Source: Streptomyces liliifuscus (GTDB lineage: Bacteria; Actinomycetota; Actinomycetes; Streptomycetales; Streptomycetaceae). Taken from it: a stretch of DNA of 64,000 nucleotides. The translations under genes and the position numbers were made by a program. Positions 51,675 to 59,463 of this stretch are shown in pieces. Positions within the stretch are counted from its first letter, which is position 1. Each line of letters starts with the position of its first letter. The DNA is taken from the NCBI RefSeq assembly GCF_016598615.1, contig NZ_CP066831.1, positions 9,920,001-9,984,000 of the forward strand, read 5' to 3'. The notes below the pieces were generated by a model. The model was given only the letters and a program-made list of their open reading frames with translations, had not been told where the DNA came from and ran no database searches.

Positions 51675-52280
51675 TCAGTCACCGGAGTAGCGCTGCTCTT
51701 CCCAGGGGTTGCCGCGGTGGTGGTAGCCGTTCTGCTCCCAGAAGCCCGGCTCGTCGTGGTCGAGGAGCCTGAGGCCCGCGATCCACTTGGCGCTCTTCCA
51801 GAAGTACAGATGCGGCACGAGCAGTCGCGCCGGACCACCGTGCTCGGCGGGCAGCGGCCCGTCCCCGTACTCCCACGCGATCCAGGCGCGCCCGCCGGTG
51901 AGATCCGCGAGGGGGAGGTTCGTGGTGTAGCCGGTGTGCGAGTACGCGACGACGTGCGTGGCCTCCGGCGCCGGACGGACCGCGTCGAGGAACGCGTCGA
52001 GCGACACACCCCCGAAGCGCACCCCGAACTTCGACCAGCTCGTCACGCAGTGGATGTCGCCCTCGTAGGCGGACGGCGGCAGCGCGTGCGCCTCGTCCCA
52101 GGTCCAGGTGCGCGGTTCGGCCACCAGTCCGTCGACGGTGAACGTCCACTCCGCGGGCGTGAGGTCCGGTGTGACCTCCGCGGACAGGACGGGCCAGTCG
52201 TCGCCCGCGTCGTACTGGCCGGGCGGCAGCCCGTCGTTGCGGACGCGCGGGCGGCCGGTGAAGCCTCGGGTGACGTTCAT
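51675..52280 (-). CDS. Molybdopterin-dependent oxidoreductase, sulfite oxidase fold (YedY/MsrP-like)
   Basis: 201 aa. Single molybdopterin domain: TFTVDGLVAEPRTWTWDEAHALP, then the Mo-ligand Cys in GDIHCVTSWSKFGVRFGGVSLD, AYSHTGYTTNLPLADL, GGPARLLVPHLYFWKSAKWIAGLRLLD. No Tat signal is present, so unlike periplasmic MsrP it should stay in the cytoplasm. ATG 52280 follows GGAGG, which can pair with the CCTCC next to it. Forms an operon with the FAD reductase. The substrate is unknown; possibly a sulfoxide or N-oxide. Confidence 0.88.
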   Translation of the reverse strand: MNVTRGFTGRPRVRNDGLPPGQYDAGDDWPVLSAEVTPDLTPAEWTFTVDGLVAEPRTWTWDEAHALPPSAYEGDIHCVTSWSKFGVRFGGVSLDAFLDAVRPAPEATHVVAYSHTGYTTNLPLADLTGGRAWIAWEYGDGPLPAEHGGPARLLVPHLYFWKSAKWIAGLRLLDHDEPGFWEQNGYHHRGNPWEEQRYSGD

Positions 52281-52486
52281 GCGGGAGGTGCCTCCAGGCC
52301 TGCCGGACGGCGGCCCTTGATCGTTGCGTACGTCCTCCACGGTACCGGGCCCGCCGGGAAGCCCCGTCCCTGGATGGTCCGTGGATCATTGCGGCCGCAT
52401 GAACAGTCCGGCGGCCGGGGAATAGCAGCCCCGCGATCTTCCTTGCCGCTAAGGCCCACCCCGGTGCGAAGGAGAGTGACGGAGCA

Positions 52487-53407
52487 ATGCCCAAGGCGTA
52501 CGTCTTCACCCAGTACGGCGGCCCCGAGACCGAAGCCCTCGTCGACCAGGACCGCCCGAGCCCCGGGCCCGGCGAGCTGTTGGTCGCCGTACGGGCGGCG
52601 GGCGTGAACCCCGTCGACTCCAAGCAGCGCACCGGATACCAGCGCCCCGGCCAGCAGCCGCGCGCGGTGCCCGCCGTGTTCGGCAACGAGGCCGCCGGAG
52701 TCGTCGAGGAGGTCGGCGAGGGCGTCACGGGCTTCGCGGTCGGGGACGAGGTCTTCGGCAACCCGGTCGCCGGGGCGTTCGCCGAGTACGTGCTGCTCCC
52801 CGTGGCGGTCACCGCCCACAAGCCCGCCGACGTCTCCTTCACGGACGCCGCGGCCCTGCCCGTCGCGGCGGCGACCGCCTACGACGGAGTCCGTCAGTTG
52901 GACCTTCCGGCCGGTTCGACCCTGCTGGTCACGGGCGCGGGCGGCGGGGTGGGCGTCTCGGTTGTCCAGATCGCACGCGCCGAGGGGCTGAACGTCATCG
53001 GTGTCGCGAGCGCGGGCAAGAAGGACCTGGTCGAGTCGCTCGGTGCCGTGCATGTGCCGTCGGGCCCCGACTTCGTCAGTGGCGTACGGGCCGTGGCGCC
53101 CGACGGCGTGGACGCCGTGTACGACGTGGTCGGCGGTGAGGTCCTGGAAGCCGCGTCCGTGCTGGTCGCGGACCGGACGAAGCTGATCACCGCGGGCGGC
53201 AAGGACATCGTGGCGCGACTCGGCGGCTCGCCCGTCGCGCGGGCCCGTACCGCCGCTGTGCTCGACCAGGTGGCCCGGCTCGTGGCCGACGGCAAGCTGG
53301 ACCCCTTGGTGACGCAGACCTTCCCCCTCGAACGGGCCGGGGAGGCGCTGCGGACCGTCGAAGAGGGCCACACGCGGGGCAAGGTCGTGATCGAGGTCGC
53401 CATATGA
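52487..53407 (+). CDS. NADPH:quinone oxidoreductase (MDR family)
   Basis: 306 aa. GroES-like N-domain (AYVFTQYGGPETEALVDQD, GELLVAVRAAGVNPVDSKQRTG) and NADPH domain with LLVTGAGGGVGVSVVQIARAEGLNVIG. Lacks structural and catalytic zinc ligands. Reduces quinones or alpha,beta-unsaturated carbonyls, likely in detoxification. ATG 52487. Its stop overlaps the acetyltransferase start (ATGA). Confidence 0.92.
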   Translation: MPKAYVFTQYGGPETEALVDQDRPSPGPGELLVAVRAAGVNPVDSKQRTGYQRPGQQPRAVPAVFGNEAAGVVEEVGEGVTGFAVGDEVFGNPVAGAFAEYVLLPVAVTAHKPADVSFTDAAALPVAAATAYDGVRQLDLPAGSTLLVTGAGGGVGVSVVQIARAEGLNVIGVASAGKKDLVESLGAVHVPSGPDFVSGVRAVAPDGVDAVYDVVGGEVLEAASVLVADRTKLITAGGKDIVARLGGSPVARARTAAVLDQVARLVADGKLDPLVTQTFPLERAGEALRTVEEGHTRGKVVIEVAI

Positions 53408-54123
53408 GCGGGGCGCGTCATCCGCTGGACAACCCCGCGCTCGGCTCGCTGACCGGCCCGCACGCCCACTTCGCCGAGCACCGCGGACGCGTGCTGCGCT
53501 ACCCCGTCGACGTGTCGCCCTGGCTGGCGCTGCCCGACGAGCCGGACGCCGACGACTGGGCCGACCTCGCGGCGCTCGTCGGTCCCGGCGAGGAGGTAGG
53601 GCTGCCCGCCTTCGACGGTGGCATCCCGGACGGCTGGGACGTGACGTTCGACCTGGACGGCGTACAGCTCGTGGACGACGGCCTGGCCACCGCACCCGAG
53701 CCGGAGGCCGTACGGCTCGGCCCCGCCGACGTACCGGAGATGCTGGACCTGGTCGAGCGCACCAGACCGGGCCCGTTCCTGCCCCGGACGGTCGAACTCG
53801 GCACGTATCTCGGGATTCGCCGGAACGGGGCCCTGATCGCCATGGCGGGGGAGCGGCTGCACCCACCGGGCTGGACCGAGATCAGCGCGGTCTGCACCGA
53901 TCCGGACTTCCGCGGCGAGGGCCTCGCGACCCGGCTGACCCTGGCGGTCGCCCACGGCATACGCGCCCGGGGCGAGATCCCGTTCCTGCACGCCGCCGCC
54001 GGCAACACCACCGCCATTCGGCTCTACGAGGCGCTGGGCTTCCGGCTGCGGCGCAGGACGCGGTTCGTGGGGGCGCGGGTTCCTGAACTGCTCGGTGACC
54101 GGCAGACGTTGGGGGTCGCTTAG
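53404..54123 (+). CDS. GNAT-family N-acetyltransferase
   Basis: 239 aa. The C-terminal half is a GNAT domain: MAGERLHPPGWTEISAVCTDPDFRGEGLATRLTLAVAHGIRARGE contains the acetyl-CoA loop (R-G-E-G-L-A), and FLHAAAGNTTAIRLYEALGFRLRRR closes the fold. The N-terminal ~90 residues resemble the FR47-type half. Target unknown. Translationally coupled to the quinone oxidoreductase. Confidence 0.9.
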   Translation: MSGARHPLDNPALGSLTGPHAHFAEHRGRVLRYPVDVSPWLALPDEPDADDWADLAALVGPGEEVGLPAFDGGIPDGWDVTFDLDGVQLVDDGLATAPEPEAVRLGPADVPEMLDLVERTRPGPFLPRTVELGTYLGIRRNGALIAMAGERLHPPGWTEISAVCTDPDFRGEGLATRLTLAVAHGIRARGEIPFLHAAAGNTTAIRLYEALGFRLRRRTRFVGARVPELLGDRQTLGVA

Positions 54124-54243
54124 CGGCGGGGAGGGCGTGCGGCTGCGGGCGGGACGGACCTGACGGTTGGTGGCGCGACGGGCCTGGAGGTGTGGGGCGG
54201 GGCGCGCGGCCCGCGTTCAGCTCGCGCGCGTGCCCGACGTGCC

Positions 54244-54702
54244 TCAGTCGGTCGCGGGCGCGGCCTTGAACGTCACTCCGCCCGCCGCCGCGTTGTACCG
54301 CAGCAGATACCCGGCGAACCGCTCCAGGTCCTCCTCGGGCCAGCCCGCGAGCCGCTCTCGGAACGCCACCCGGCGGCTCGCGGTGACCTGGGCGAGGATC
54401 TCCGTGCCGGCGGGGGTGAGGTGGAGCACCTGGACGCGCTGGTCCTGGGGATCGGCGCGGCGCTCGACCAGCCCGGCGCGTTCGAGGGCCGAGACCTGAC
54501 GGCTGACCGTGGACTTGTCCAGGGCGTAGTGCGCGGCCAGGTCGGTGGCGCGGCAGCCGCCGACGTCCTCCAGGTGGCCGAGCAGCGTGTACGACACCAG
54601 GGACAGCTCGGGGTGCAGACGTCCCGCCGAGGCCCGGGCGCGGCGGGCGAAGGCCGTCAGCTCGTGGTGGATCGTCTCGATGGACACGTCGGCTGCGTTC
54701 AC
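54244..54702 (-). CDS. MarR-family transcriptional regulator
   Basis: 152 aa. Winged helix at ~40-105 (YTLLGHLEDVGGCRATDLAAHYALDKSTVSRQVSALERAGLVERRADPQDQRVQVLHLT). GTG 54702 follows AAAGGAAG. Two 15-bp palindromes lie directly upstream over its promoter, indicating autorepression; a related palindrome covers the promoter of the flavin oxidoreductase 1.2 kb away, which is a likely second target. MarR proteins of this type respond to phenolic or oxidising compounds. Confidence 0.9.
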   Translation of the reverse strand: MNAADVSIETIHHELTAFARRARASAGRLHPELSLVSYTLLGHLEDVGGCRATDLAAHYALDKSTVSRQVSALERAGLVERRADPQDQRVQVLHLTPAGTEILAQVTASRRVAFRERLAGWPEEDLERFAGYLLRYNAAAGGVTFKAAPATD

Positions 54703-54723
54703 GGTTTCTTCCTTTCTCTTCTG

Positions 54724-54738
54724 GTTGCACCGTACAAC
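54724..54738. promoter_or_regulatory. MarR operator copy A
   Basis: GTTGCACCGTACAAC, an imperfect palindrome covering the -10 box of the marR promoter (TACGGT on the minus strand, 54729-54734). Its half-site GTTGCAC recurs in the palindrome at 55855. Confidence 0.65.
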
Positions 54739-54744
54739 TAAGTG

Positions 54745-54759
54745 GTTGCCTAATGCAAC
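54745..54759. promoter_or_regulatory. MarR operator copy B
   Basis: GTTGC-CTAAT-GCAAC, a perfect inverted repeat covering the -35 box (TTGCAT on the minus strand, 54753-54758). It is 21 bp, two helical turns, from copy A. Confidence 0.7.
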
Positions 54760-54847
54760 TAGAGGAGTCTCGGGTGCCGCAACCGGCGGTGCCCGGATGT
54801 GAGGCGGAGAGGGTCGGGGACCGCGTCCCGGCCGGAGTCGGCGCCGT

Positions 54848-55008
54848 GTAATGTTGCCGTCCGGCTGCGGACCGCCCCAGCCGCGAACGGACCGAGGAGG
54901 TGAGCCCCATTACCGCTGTGTCAGCTCGGGTGCTCTCGCCTCGGGGCCTCACCGGCATCAGGTGACCTGGAGGGCGCCCTTCGGCTTCCCGAAAGGCTCT
55001 CGGCTTCC
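54848..55008 (+). promoter_or_regulatory. Leader of the PrmC-like gene with a possible 21-codon ORF
   Basis: A -10-like TAATGT (54848-54853) would start a ~150-base leader. In it, GAGGAG (54894-54899) directly abuts GTG 54900, which opens an ORF of 21 codons ending at TGA 54963-54965 (MSPITAVSARVLSPRGLTGIR). The spacing is too tight for a normal start, so it may be a leader peptide or chance. The rest of the 306-base gap holds the marR operators. Confidence 0.3.
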
Positions 55009-55776
55009 ATGCCACCTTCTTACGCACATGTCGTCACCGCGCTCCGCTCCGCCGGCTGTGTCTTCGCCGAGGACGAGGCGCGGCTGATCTTCTCCACCGC
55101 TCGTACGCCCGCCGAACTCACCGCGATGGTGGACCGCCGTGTCGCGGGCCTGCCCCTCGAACACGTCCTGGGCTGGGCCGAGTTCAGGGGCCTGCGCATA
55201 GCCGTGGAACCCGGTGTCTTCGTGCCCCGTCGTCGCACCGAGTTCCTGGTCGAGCAGGCCGTCGCGCTCGCCCCCGAGGCCCCCGTCGTCGTGGACCTGT
55301 GCTGTGGCTCGGGTGCGGTGGGTGCGGCGCTCGCCGCCGCGCTTCCCGGCGTCGAGTTGCACGCCGCCGATGTCGATCCCGCCGCCGTGCGATGCGCTCG
55401 ACGGAACGTGGGGGCGGGTGCGCATGTCCATGAGGGGGATCTCTTCGAGGCGTTGCCTCGTGACATCCGTGGTCGGATCGGCATTCTGGCCGCCAATGTG
55501 CCGTACGTGCCGAGCGGTGAGGTCGGGCTGCTGCCGCCCGAGGCCCGTGATCATGAGCCTCTTGTGGCCCTCGACGGGGGTGGGGACGGGCTCGATGTCC
55601 TGCGTCGCGTTGCCGCGGAGGCGCCGGAGTGGCTGGCGCCCGGGGGCAGCCTCCTCGTCGAGACGAGTGACGGTCAGGCGGGCCTGGCTGTCGAGATCCT
55701 TGCCGGCGCCGGGCTGATACCGCGGCTGGAGGTCTCGGAGGAGCTCTACGCGAACGTCGTGATCGGCGTGAAGTAG
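55009..55776 (+). CDS. PrmC/HemK-like protein N5-glutamine methyltransferase paralogue
   Basis: 255 aa. Motif I VVVDLCCGSGAVGAALAAALPG and the N-terminal RVAGLPLEHVLGWAEFRGLRIAVEPGVFVPRRRTEFLVE match release-factor methyltransferases. The substrate motif is NVPYVP where PrmC has NPPY, the form typical of a second actinobacterial subgroup, so another target protein is possible. ATG 55009 is the only good start; GAAAGG lies ~13 bases upstream. Confidence 0.82.
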   Translation: MPPSYAHVVTALRSAGCVFAEDEARLIFSTARTPAELTAMVDRRVAGLPLEHVLGWAEFRGLRIAVEPGVFVPRRRTEFLVEQAVALAPEAPVVVDLCCGSGAVGAALAAALPGVELHAADVDPAAVRCARRNVGAGAHVHEGDLFEALPRDIRGRIGILAANVPYVPSGEVGLLPPEARDHEPLVALDGGGDGLDVLRRVAAEAPEWLAPGGSLLVETSDGQAGLAVEILAGAGLIPRLEVSEELYANVVIGVK

Positions 55777-55799
55777 CTCCGCAGGGGGCGTGACCGAAC

Positions 55800-55852
55800 C
55801 TGCGGGTCCCTTGTGGCTGGTCGCGCAGTTCCCCGCGCCCCTTTGGGGCCCG
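55800..55852. repeat. Interspersed repeat, inverted orientation
   Basis: CTGCGGGT, GGCTGGTCGCGCAGTTCCCC and GCGCCCCTTTGGGGC occur in this order, the reverse complement of the copies at 23806 and 46486. It separates the PrmC-like gene from the operator of the flavin oxidoreductase. Confidence 0.75.
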
Positions 55853-55854
55853 CG

Positions 55855-55876
55855 ATTGTGCAACTAGTTGCACAAT
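55855..55876. promoter_or_regulatory. 22-bp perfect palindrome, likely MarR operator
   Basis: ATTGTGCAACT followed by its exact reverse complement. It contains the GTTGCAC/GTGCAAC half-sites of the marR operators and shares TGCAACTAG with 54754-54762. Confidence 0.78.
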
Positions 55877-55897
55877 GGTCCCTCCGTCGTCTACAAA
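55868..55897 (+). promoter_or_regulatory. Promoter of the flavin oxidoreductase gene
   Basis: TTGCAC (55868-55873) and TACAAA (55892-55897) are 18 bases apart; the -35 box lies inside the 22-bp palindrome, so a bound regulator would block it. Confidence 0.6.
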
Positions 55898-55927
55898 GAC
55901 ATGACGACACCGCGTACGGAGGGGCCC

Positions 55928-57943
55928 ATGAGCCGTTACCCGCATCTGCTGAAACCGCTCGACCTGGGCTTCACCACGTTGGCGAACCGCGTGCTCATGG
56001 GGTCCATGCACGTCGGCCTGGAAGAGGCCGAGCGGGGGTTCGAGCGCATGGCGGAGTTCTACGCCGCCCGGGCCCGCGGCGGTGTCGGCCTCATCGTCAC
56101 CGGCGGTATCGCCCCCAACGACGCGGGCCGCCCGTACGAGGGCGGGGCCAAGCTCACCACCGAGGCGGAGGCCGAGCAGCACACCGGGATCACCGCCGCG
56201 GTGCACCGCGAGGGCGGGAAGATCGCTATGCAGATCCTCCACTTCGGGCGGTACGCCTACCACCAGGACCTGGTCGCCCCGAGCGCGCTCCAGGCGCCGA
56301 TCAGCCCGTACGCGCCGCACGCGCTCACCGACGACGAGGTCGAGCGGACCATCGACGACTACGCGAGGGCGGCCCGCCTCGCGCGGCGGGCCGGCTACGA
56401 CGGCGTCGAGATCATGGGCTCCGAGGGCTACCTCATCAATGAGTTCATCGCCGCCCAGACCAACAAACGCGAAGACCACTGGGGCGGTTCGTACGAGAAC
56501 CGCATGCGGTTCCCCGTCGAGATCGTCCGCCGGGTGCGGGAGGCGGTCGGCGAGGACTTCATCATCATCTACCGGCTGTCGATGCTGGACCTGGTCCCGG
56601 GCGGATCGTCGTTCGACGAGGTGATCACGCTCGCCAAGGCCGTCGAGGCGGCCGGGGCGACCATCATCAACACCGGTATCGGCTGGCACGAGGCGCGGAT
56701 CCCGACCATCGCGACCTCGGTGCCGCGGGGCGCGTACGCCTGGGTGACCAAGAAGGTCATGGGTGCCGTGTCGATCCCGCTGGTGACGACCAACCGCATC
56801 AACACCCCCGAACTCGCCGAGCAGTTGCTCGCCGAGGGCCACGCCGACATGGTGTCCCTGGCCCGCCCGATGCTCGCCGACCCGGACTTCGTCGCCAAGG
56901 CGGAAGCCGGGCGCCCCGAGGCCATCAACACCTGCATCGGCTGCAACCAGGCCTGCCTCGACCACACCTTCAGCGGCAAGATCACATCGTGCCTGGTGAA
57001 CCCGCGGGCCTGCCACGAGACCGAGCTCGTCCTCTCACCGACCCGGCTGCGCAAGCAGGTTGCCGTGGTAGGCGCGGGCCCGGCCGGACTCGCCTGTGCG
57101 GTCAGCGCCGCCGAGCGAGGTCACGACGTCACCCTCTACGACGCCGCGCACGAGATCGGCGGCCAGCTCAACGTGGCCCGCCGGGTCCCCGGCAAGCAGG
57201 AGTTCGACGAGACGATCCGCTACTTCCGTACGCAGCTCGAACTGCACGGCGTGGACGTGCGGTTGAACACCCCGGTCACCGCCGAGGACGTCTCCGCGTA
57301 CGACGAGGTCGTCGTCGCCACGGGAGTCAGCCCGCGCACCCCCGAGATCCCGGGCGTCGACCACCCCAGCGTCGTCGGCTACCTCGATGTGCTGCGCGAC
57401 GGCGCGCCCGTCGGCGACCGTGTCGCGATCCTCGGCGCCGGTGGCATCGGCTTCGACGTCGCCGAGTACCTGACCGACGGTGGCGACAAGGCGAGCGAGG
57501 ACCCGGCGACGTACTTCCGGCACTGGGGCGTGGACATGGACTACCGTGCGCCCGGCGGCCTCGGCACCCCCGAGCGGCCCGCCCCGCCGCGCACCGTCCA
57601 CCTCCTGCAGCGCAAGGCGTCCAAGGTCGGCGGAGGGCTCGGCAAGACCACCGGCTGGATCCACCGCACCGAGCTCAAGCACCGCGGCGTCACCATGGTC
57701 CCGGGCGTCCAGTACGACCGCATCGACGACGCCGGCCTGCACGTGACCGTCGATGGTCAGGCTTCCGTCCTCCCTGTCGACACGATCGTGCTCTGCACGG
57801 GACAGGAACCGCGCCGTGACCTGTACGAGGCACTGCGCGCCGACGGCCGCAACGTGCACCTCATCGGCGGCGCCGACGTGGCGGCCGAACTGGACGCCAA
57901 GCGGGCCATCAAGCAGGGCACGGAGCTGGCGGCGGCGCTGTAG
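55928..57943 (+). CDS. NADH:flavin oxidoreductase / 2,4-dienoyl-CoA reductase-like (FadH family)
   Basis: 671 aa, three domains. An Old Yellow Enzyme barrel (residues 1-~350: LKPLDLGFTTLANRVLMGSMHVGLE, INEFIAAQTNKREDHWGGS) is followed by the 4Fe-4S cluster site CIGCNQACLDHTF...SCLVNPRACHE, then FAD (VAVVGAGPAGLACAVSAAERGHDV) and NAD(P) (VAILGAGGIGFDVAEYL) domains. Reduces alpha,beta- or dienoyl substrates with NADPH. ATG 55928 has GGAGG 5 bases upstream; ATG 55901 is an alternative. Its promoter carries the palindrome that links it to the MarR gene. Confidence 0.92.
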   Translation: MSRYPHLLKPLDLGFTTLANRVLMGSMHVGLEEAERGFERMAEFYAARARGGVGLIVTGGIAPNDAGRPYEGGAKLTTEAEAEQHTGITAAVHREGGKIAMQILHFGRYAYHQDLVAPSALQAPISPYAPHALTDDEVERTIDDYARAARLARRAGYDGVEIMGSEGYLINEFIAAQTNKREDHWGGSYENRMRFPVEIVRRVREAVGEDFIIIYRLSMLDLVPGGSSFDEVITLAKAVEAAGATIINTGIGWHEARIPTIATSVPRGAYAWVTKKVMGAVSIPLVTTNRINTPELAEQLLAEGHADMVSLARPMLADPDFVAKAEAGRPEAINTCIGCNQACLDHTFSGKITSCLVNPRACHETELVLSPTRLRKQVAVVGAGPAGLACAVSAAERGHDVTLYDAAHEIGGQLNVARRVPGKQEFDETIRYFRTQLELHGVDVRLNTPVTAEDVSAYDEVVVATGVSPRTPEIPGVDHPSVVGYLDVLRDGAPVGDRVAILGAGGIGFDVAEYLTDGGDKASEDPATYFRHWGVDMDYRAPGGLGTPERPAPPRTVHLLQRKASKVGGGLGKTTGWIHRTELKHRGVTMVPGVQYDRIDDAGLHVTVDGQASVLPVDTIVLCTGQEPRRDLYEALRADGRNVHLIGGADVAAELDAKRAIKQGTELAAAL

Positions 57944-57977
57944 GCAGACAGGGACCGGGGGACATGGCGCCCGTCCC

Positions 57978-57989
57978 TAGGATGACTCC
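57978..57989 (+). promoter_or_regulatory. -10 box placing a leaderless start at 57990
   Basis: TAGGAT (57978-57983) is followed by six bases and ATG 57990, the classic leaderless layout. No Shine-Dalgarno is present. The -35 region is not recognisable. Confidence 0.5.
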
Positions 57990-58544
57990 ATGTCACTCCC
58001 GCACGCGATCCTCACCGCCCTGCTCGAGAAGCCGTCGTCGGGGCTTGAACTGACTCGTCGCTTCGACAGGTCGATCGGCTACTTCTGGTCGGCGACGCAT
58101 CAGCAGATCTATCGCGAGCTGGGAAAACTGGAGGCCGAGGGCCAGATCAGGGCCCTCCCCACACAGCAGCCGGCCAGGGGGCAGAAGAAGCGGTACGAGG
58201 TCCTGCCCGCGGGCCGCGCCGAACTGGCCAGGTGGACCGCCGCGTCCCAGGACCCGAAGCCGCTGCGCGACACACTGCTGCTGCGGCTGCGGGCCGCGGC
58301 GGTGGTCGGCACGGACGGCATCGAAGCGGATCTGCGGCGCCATCTCGACCTGCACCAGCGGCAGTTGGCGGAGTACGAGGAGATCCAGGAACGCGACTTC
58401 CCGCCCGGCAAGGACGCGCCGCAGGACCGCCTTCAGCACCTCGTCCTGCGGGCCGGGATCGACCTGGAGACCTTCTGGACGGGCTGGCTGACGCACGCGC
58501 TGGAGGAGTTCGGACGGCTGCCCGCGGAGGATCCGGCGTCCTGA
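57990..58544 (+). CDS. PadR-family transcriptional regulator
   Basis: 184 aa. N-terminal winged helix (LPHAILTALLEKPSSGLELTRRFDRSIGYFWSATHQQIYRELGKLEAEGQI, with the wing at QKKRYEVLPAGRAEL) and a C-terminal helical dimerisation domain of the VirR-like type (HLDLHQRQLAEYEEIQERDF). It may control the upstream flavin oxidoreductase or act elsewhere. Confidence 0.9.
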   Translation: MSLPHAILTALLEKPSSGLELTRRFDRSIGYFWSATHQQIYRELGKLEAEGQIRALPTQQPARGQKKRYEVLPAGRAELARWTAASQDPKPLRDTLLLRLRAAAVVGTDGIEADLRRHLDLHQRQLAEYEEIQERDFPPGKDAPQDRLQHLVLRAGIDLETFWTGWLTHALEEFGRLPAEDPAS

Positions 58545-58689
58545 CGGTCAGGATTTCGGGTGGTCCGGCTTCAGGTGGCCGGCACTCAGGTGGCCGGTAC
58601 TTCAGCTGATCGGCGGCGGCCCGGTCTCCCCGTCGTGACCGGGGCTTCGGCCGTCGAGGCGGGCTGGGGGTTCCGGGCCGCCGCTGTGC

Positions 58690-59262
58690 TCACAACCGGT
58701 GCGGCTTGGCGCGTCGGCGCAGGACCCAGACCGTGGCCCCGACTCCGGCCGCCACCAGGACGCCGCCCGCCGCGTAGGTGGCGGTGCCGTAGTCCTTCGT
58801 ACCGCCGCCCATACCGCCCATGACCCCGCGCGAAGGAGACGCCGAAGCCGTCGGGGTGGCCGTCGCCGTCGCCGTCGCGGAGATCGTGGGACTGGAGACA
58901 GGGGAGACGGTGACGGACTGGGTGCCCGCCGTCGTGCCGTCGGCGCAGACCACGATGACGGTATAGGTGCCGGTGGTGACGTTGGACCAGGCCGCGGCCT
59001 GGCTGGTGCTGGTCCCGGACAAGGTCACCTGGCGCCCCTGTGCGAAGTTGGCCTGACCGCTGGAGAGCAGTGAGGCATTCCCCATGGAGCCGTTGGACCT
59101 GGTGGCACAGTCGGTGGTGGTCACCTGCACCGTCGTGCCGCTGGTGGTCACGTTGATGACCGTGTTCACCGCGACGGCCTCCGTGGCGGTGAGGGTCAGC
59201 GGCAGCGCGGCGGCGGCCGCCACGGTCAGGCCGGAGCGGACGAGCATCTGGGTAATACGCAT
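58690..59262 (-). CDS. Secreted/surface protein with C-terminal membrane anchor
   Basis: 190 aa. A signal peptide (SGLTVAAAAALPLTLTATEAVA) is followed by a beta-rich domain with one Cys pair (TTDCATR, VVCADG), then a Ser/Thr/Ala/Pro stalk (SPTISATATATATPTASASPS), a Gly-rich spacer and a C-terminal helix (TYAAGGVLVAAGVGATVWVL) ending in basic residues RRRAKPHRL. No LPxTG-type sortase signal is seen, so it is likely anchored by the helix. ATG 59262 has GGAGGGCA upstream. The function is unknown. Confidence 0.82.
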   Translation of the reverse strand: MRITQMLVRSGLTVAAAAALPLTLTATEAVAVNTVINVTTSGTTVQVTTTDCATRSNGSMGNASLLSSGQANFAQGRQVTLSGTSTSQAAAWSNVTTGTYTVIVVCADGTTAGTQSVTVSPVSSPTISATATATATPTASASPSRGVMGGMGGGTKDYGTATYAAGGVLVAAGVGATVWVLRRRAKPHRL

Positions 59263-59463
59263 AGGACTGCCCTCCGACAGCACGGTTGGCGGTACATCCC
59301 ATGCGCCGCCGAGGATTGGGAACGCCCGTGCGCCTTCGGACCGAGCCAATGCGAGGATCACCGGTTCCGCACGCGGGCCGGGACCGGGCAGGTGACGAAT
59401 TCCTTCGTCCGGACGACCGCCGATGGCGTACCACCGGGATGGCCCGTCACCTTCCGCGGGCCG

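Noticed and set aside
55184..57016. 610-residue antisense frame opposite the PrmC-like and flavin oxidoreductase genes
   Set aside because: It is a shadow of two well-supported genes and has no recognisable domain.
58690..58800. Sortase sorting signal in the surface protein
   Set aside because: There is a C-terminal helix and basic tail but no LPxTG- or LAxTG-like motif before them.
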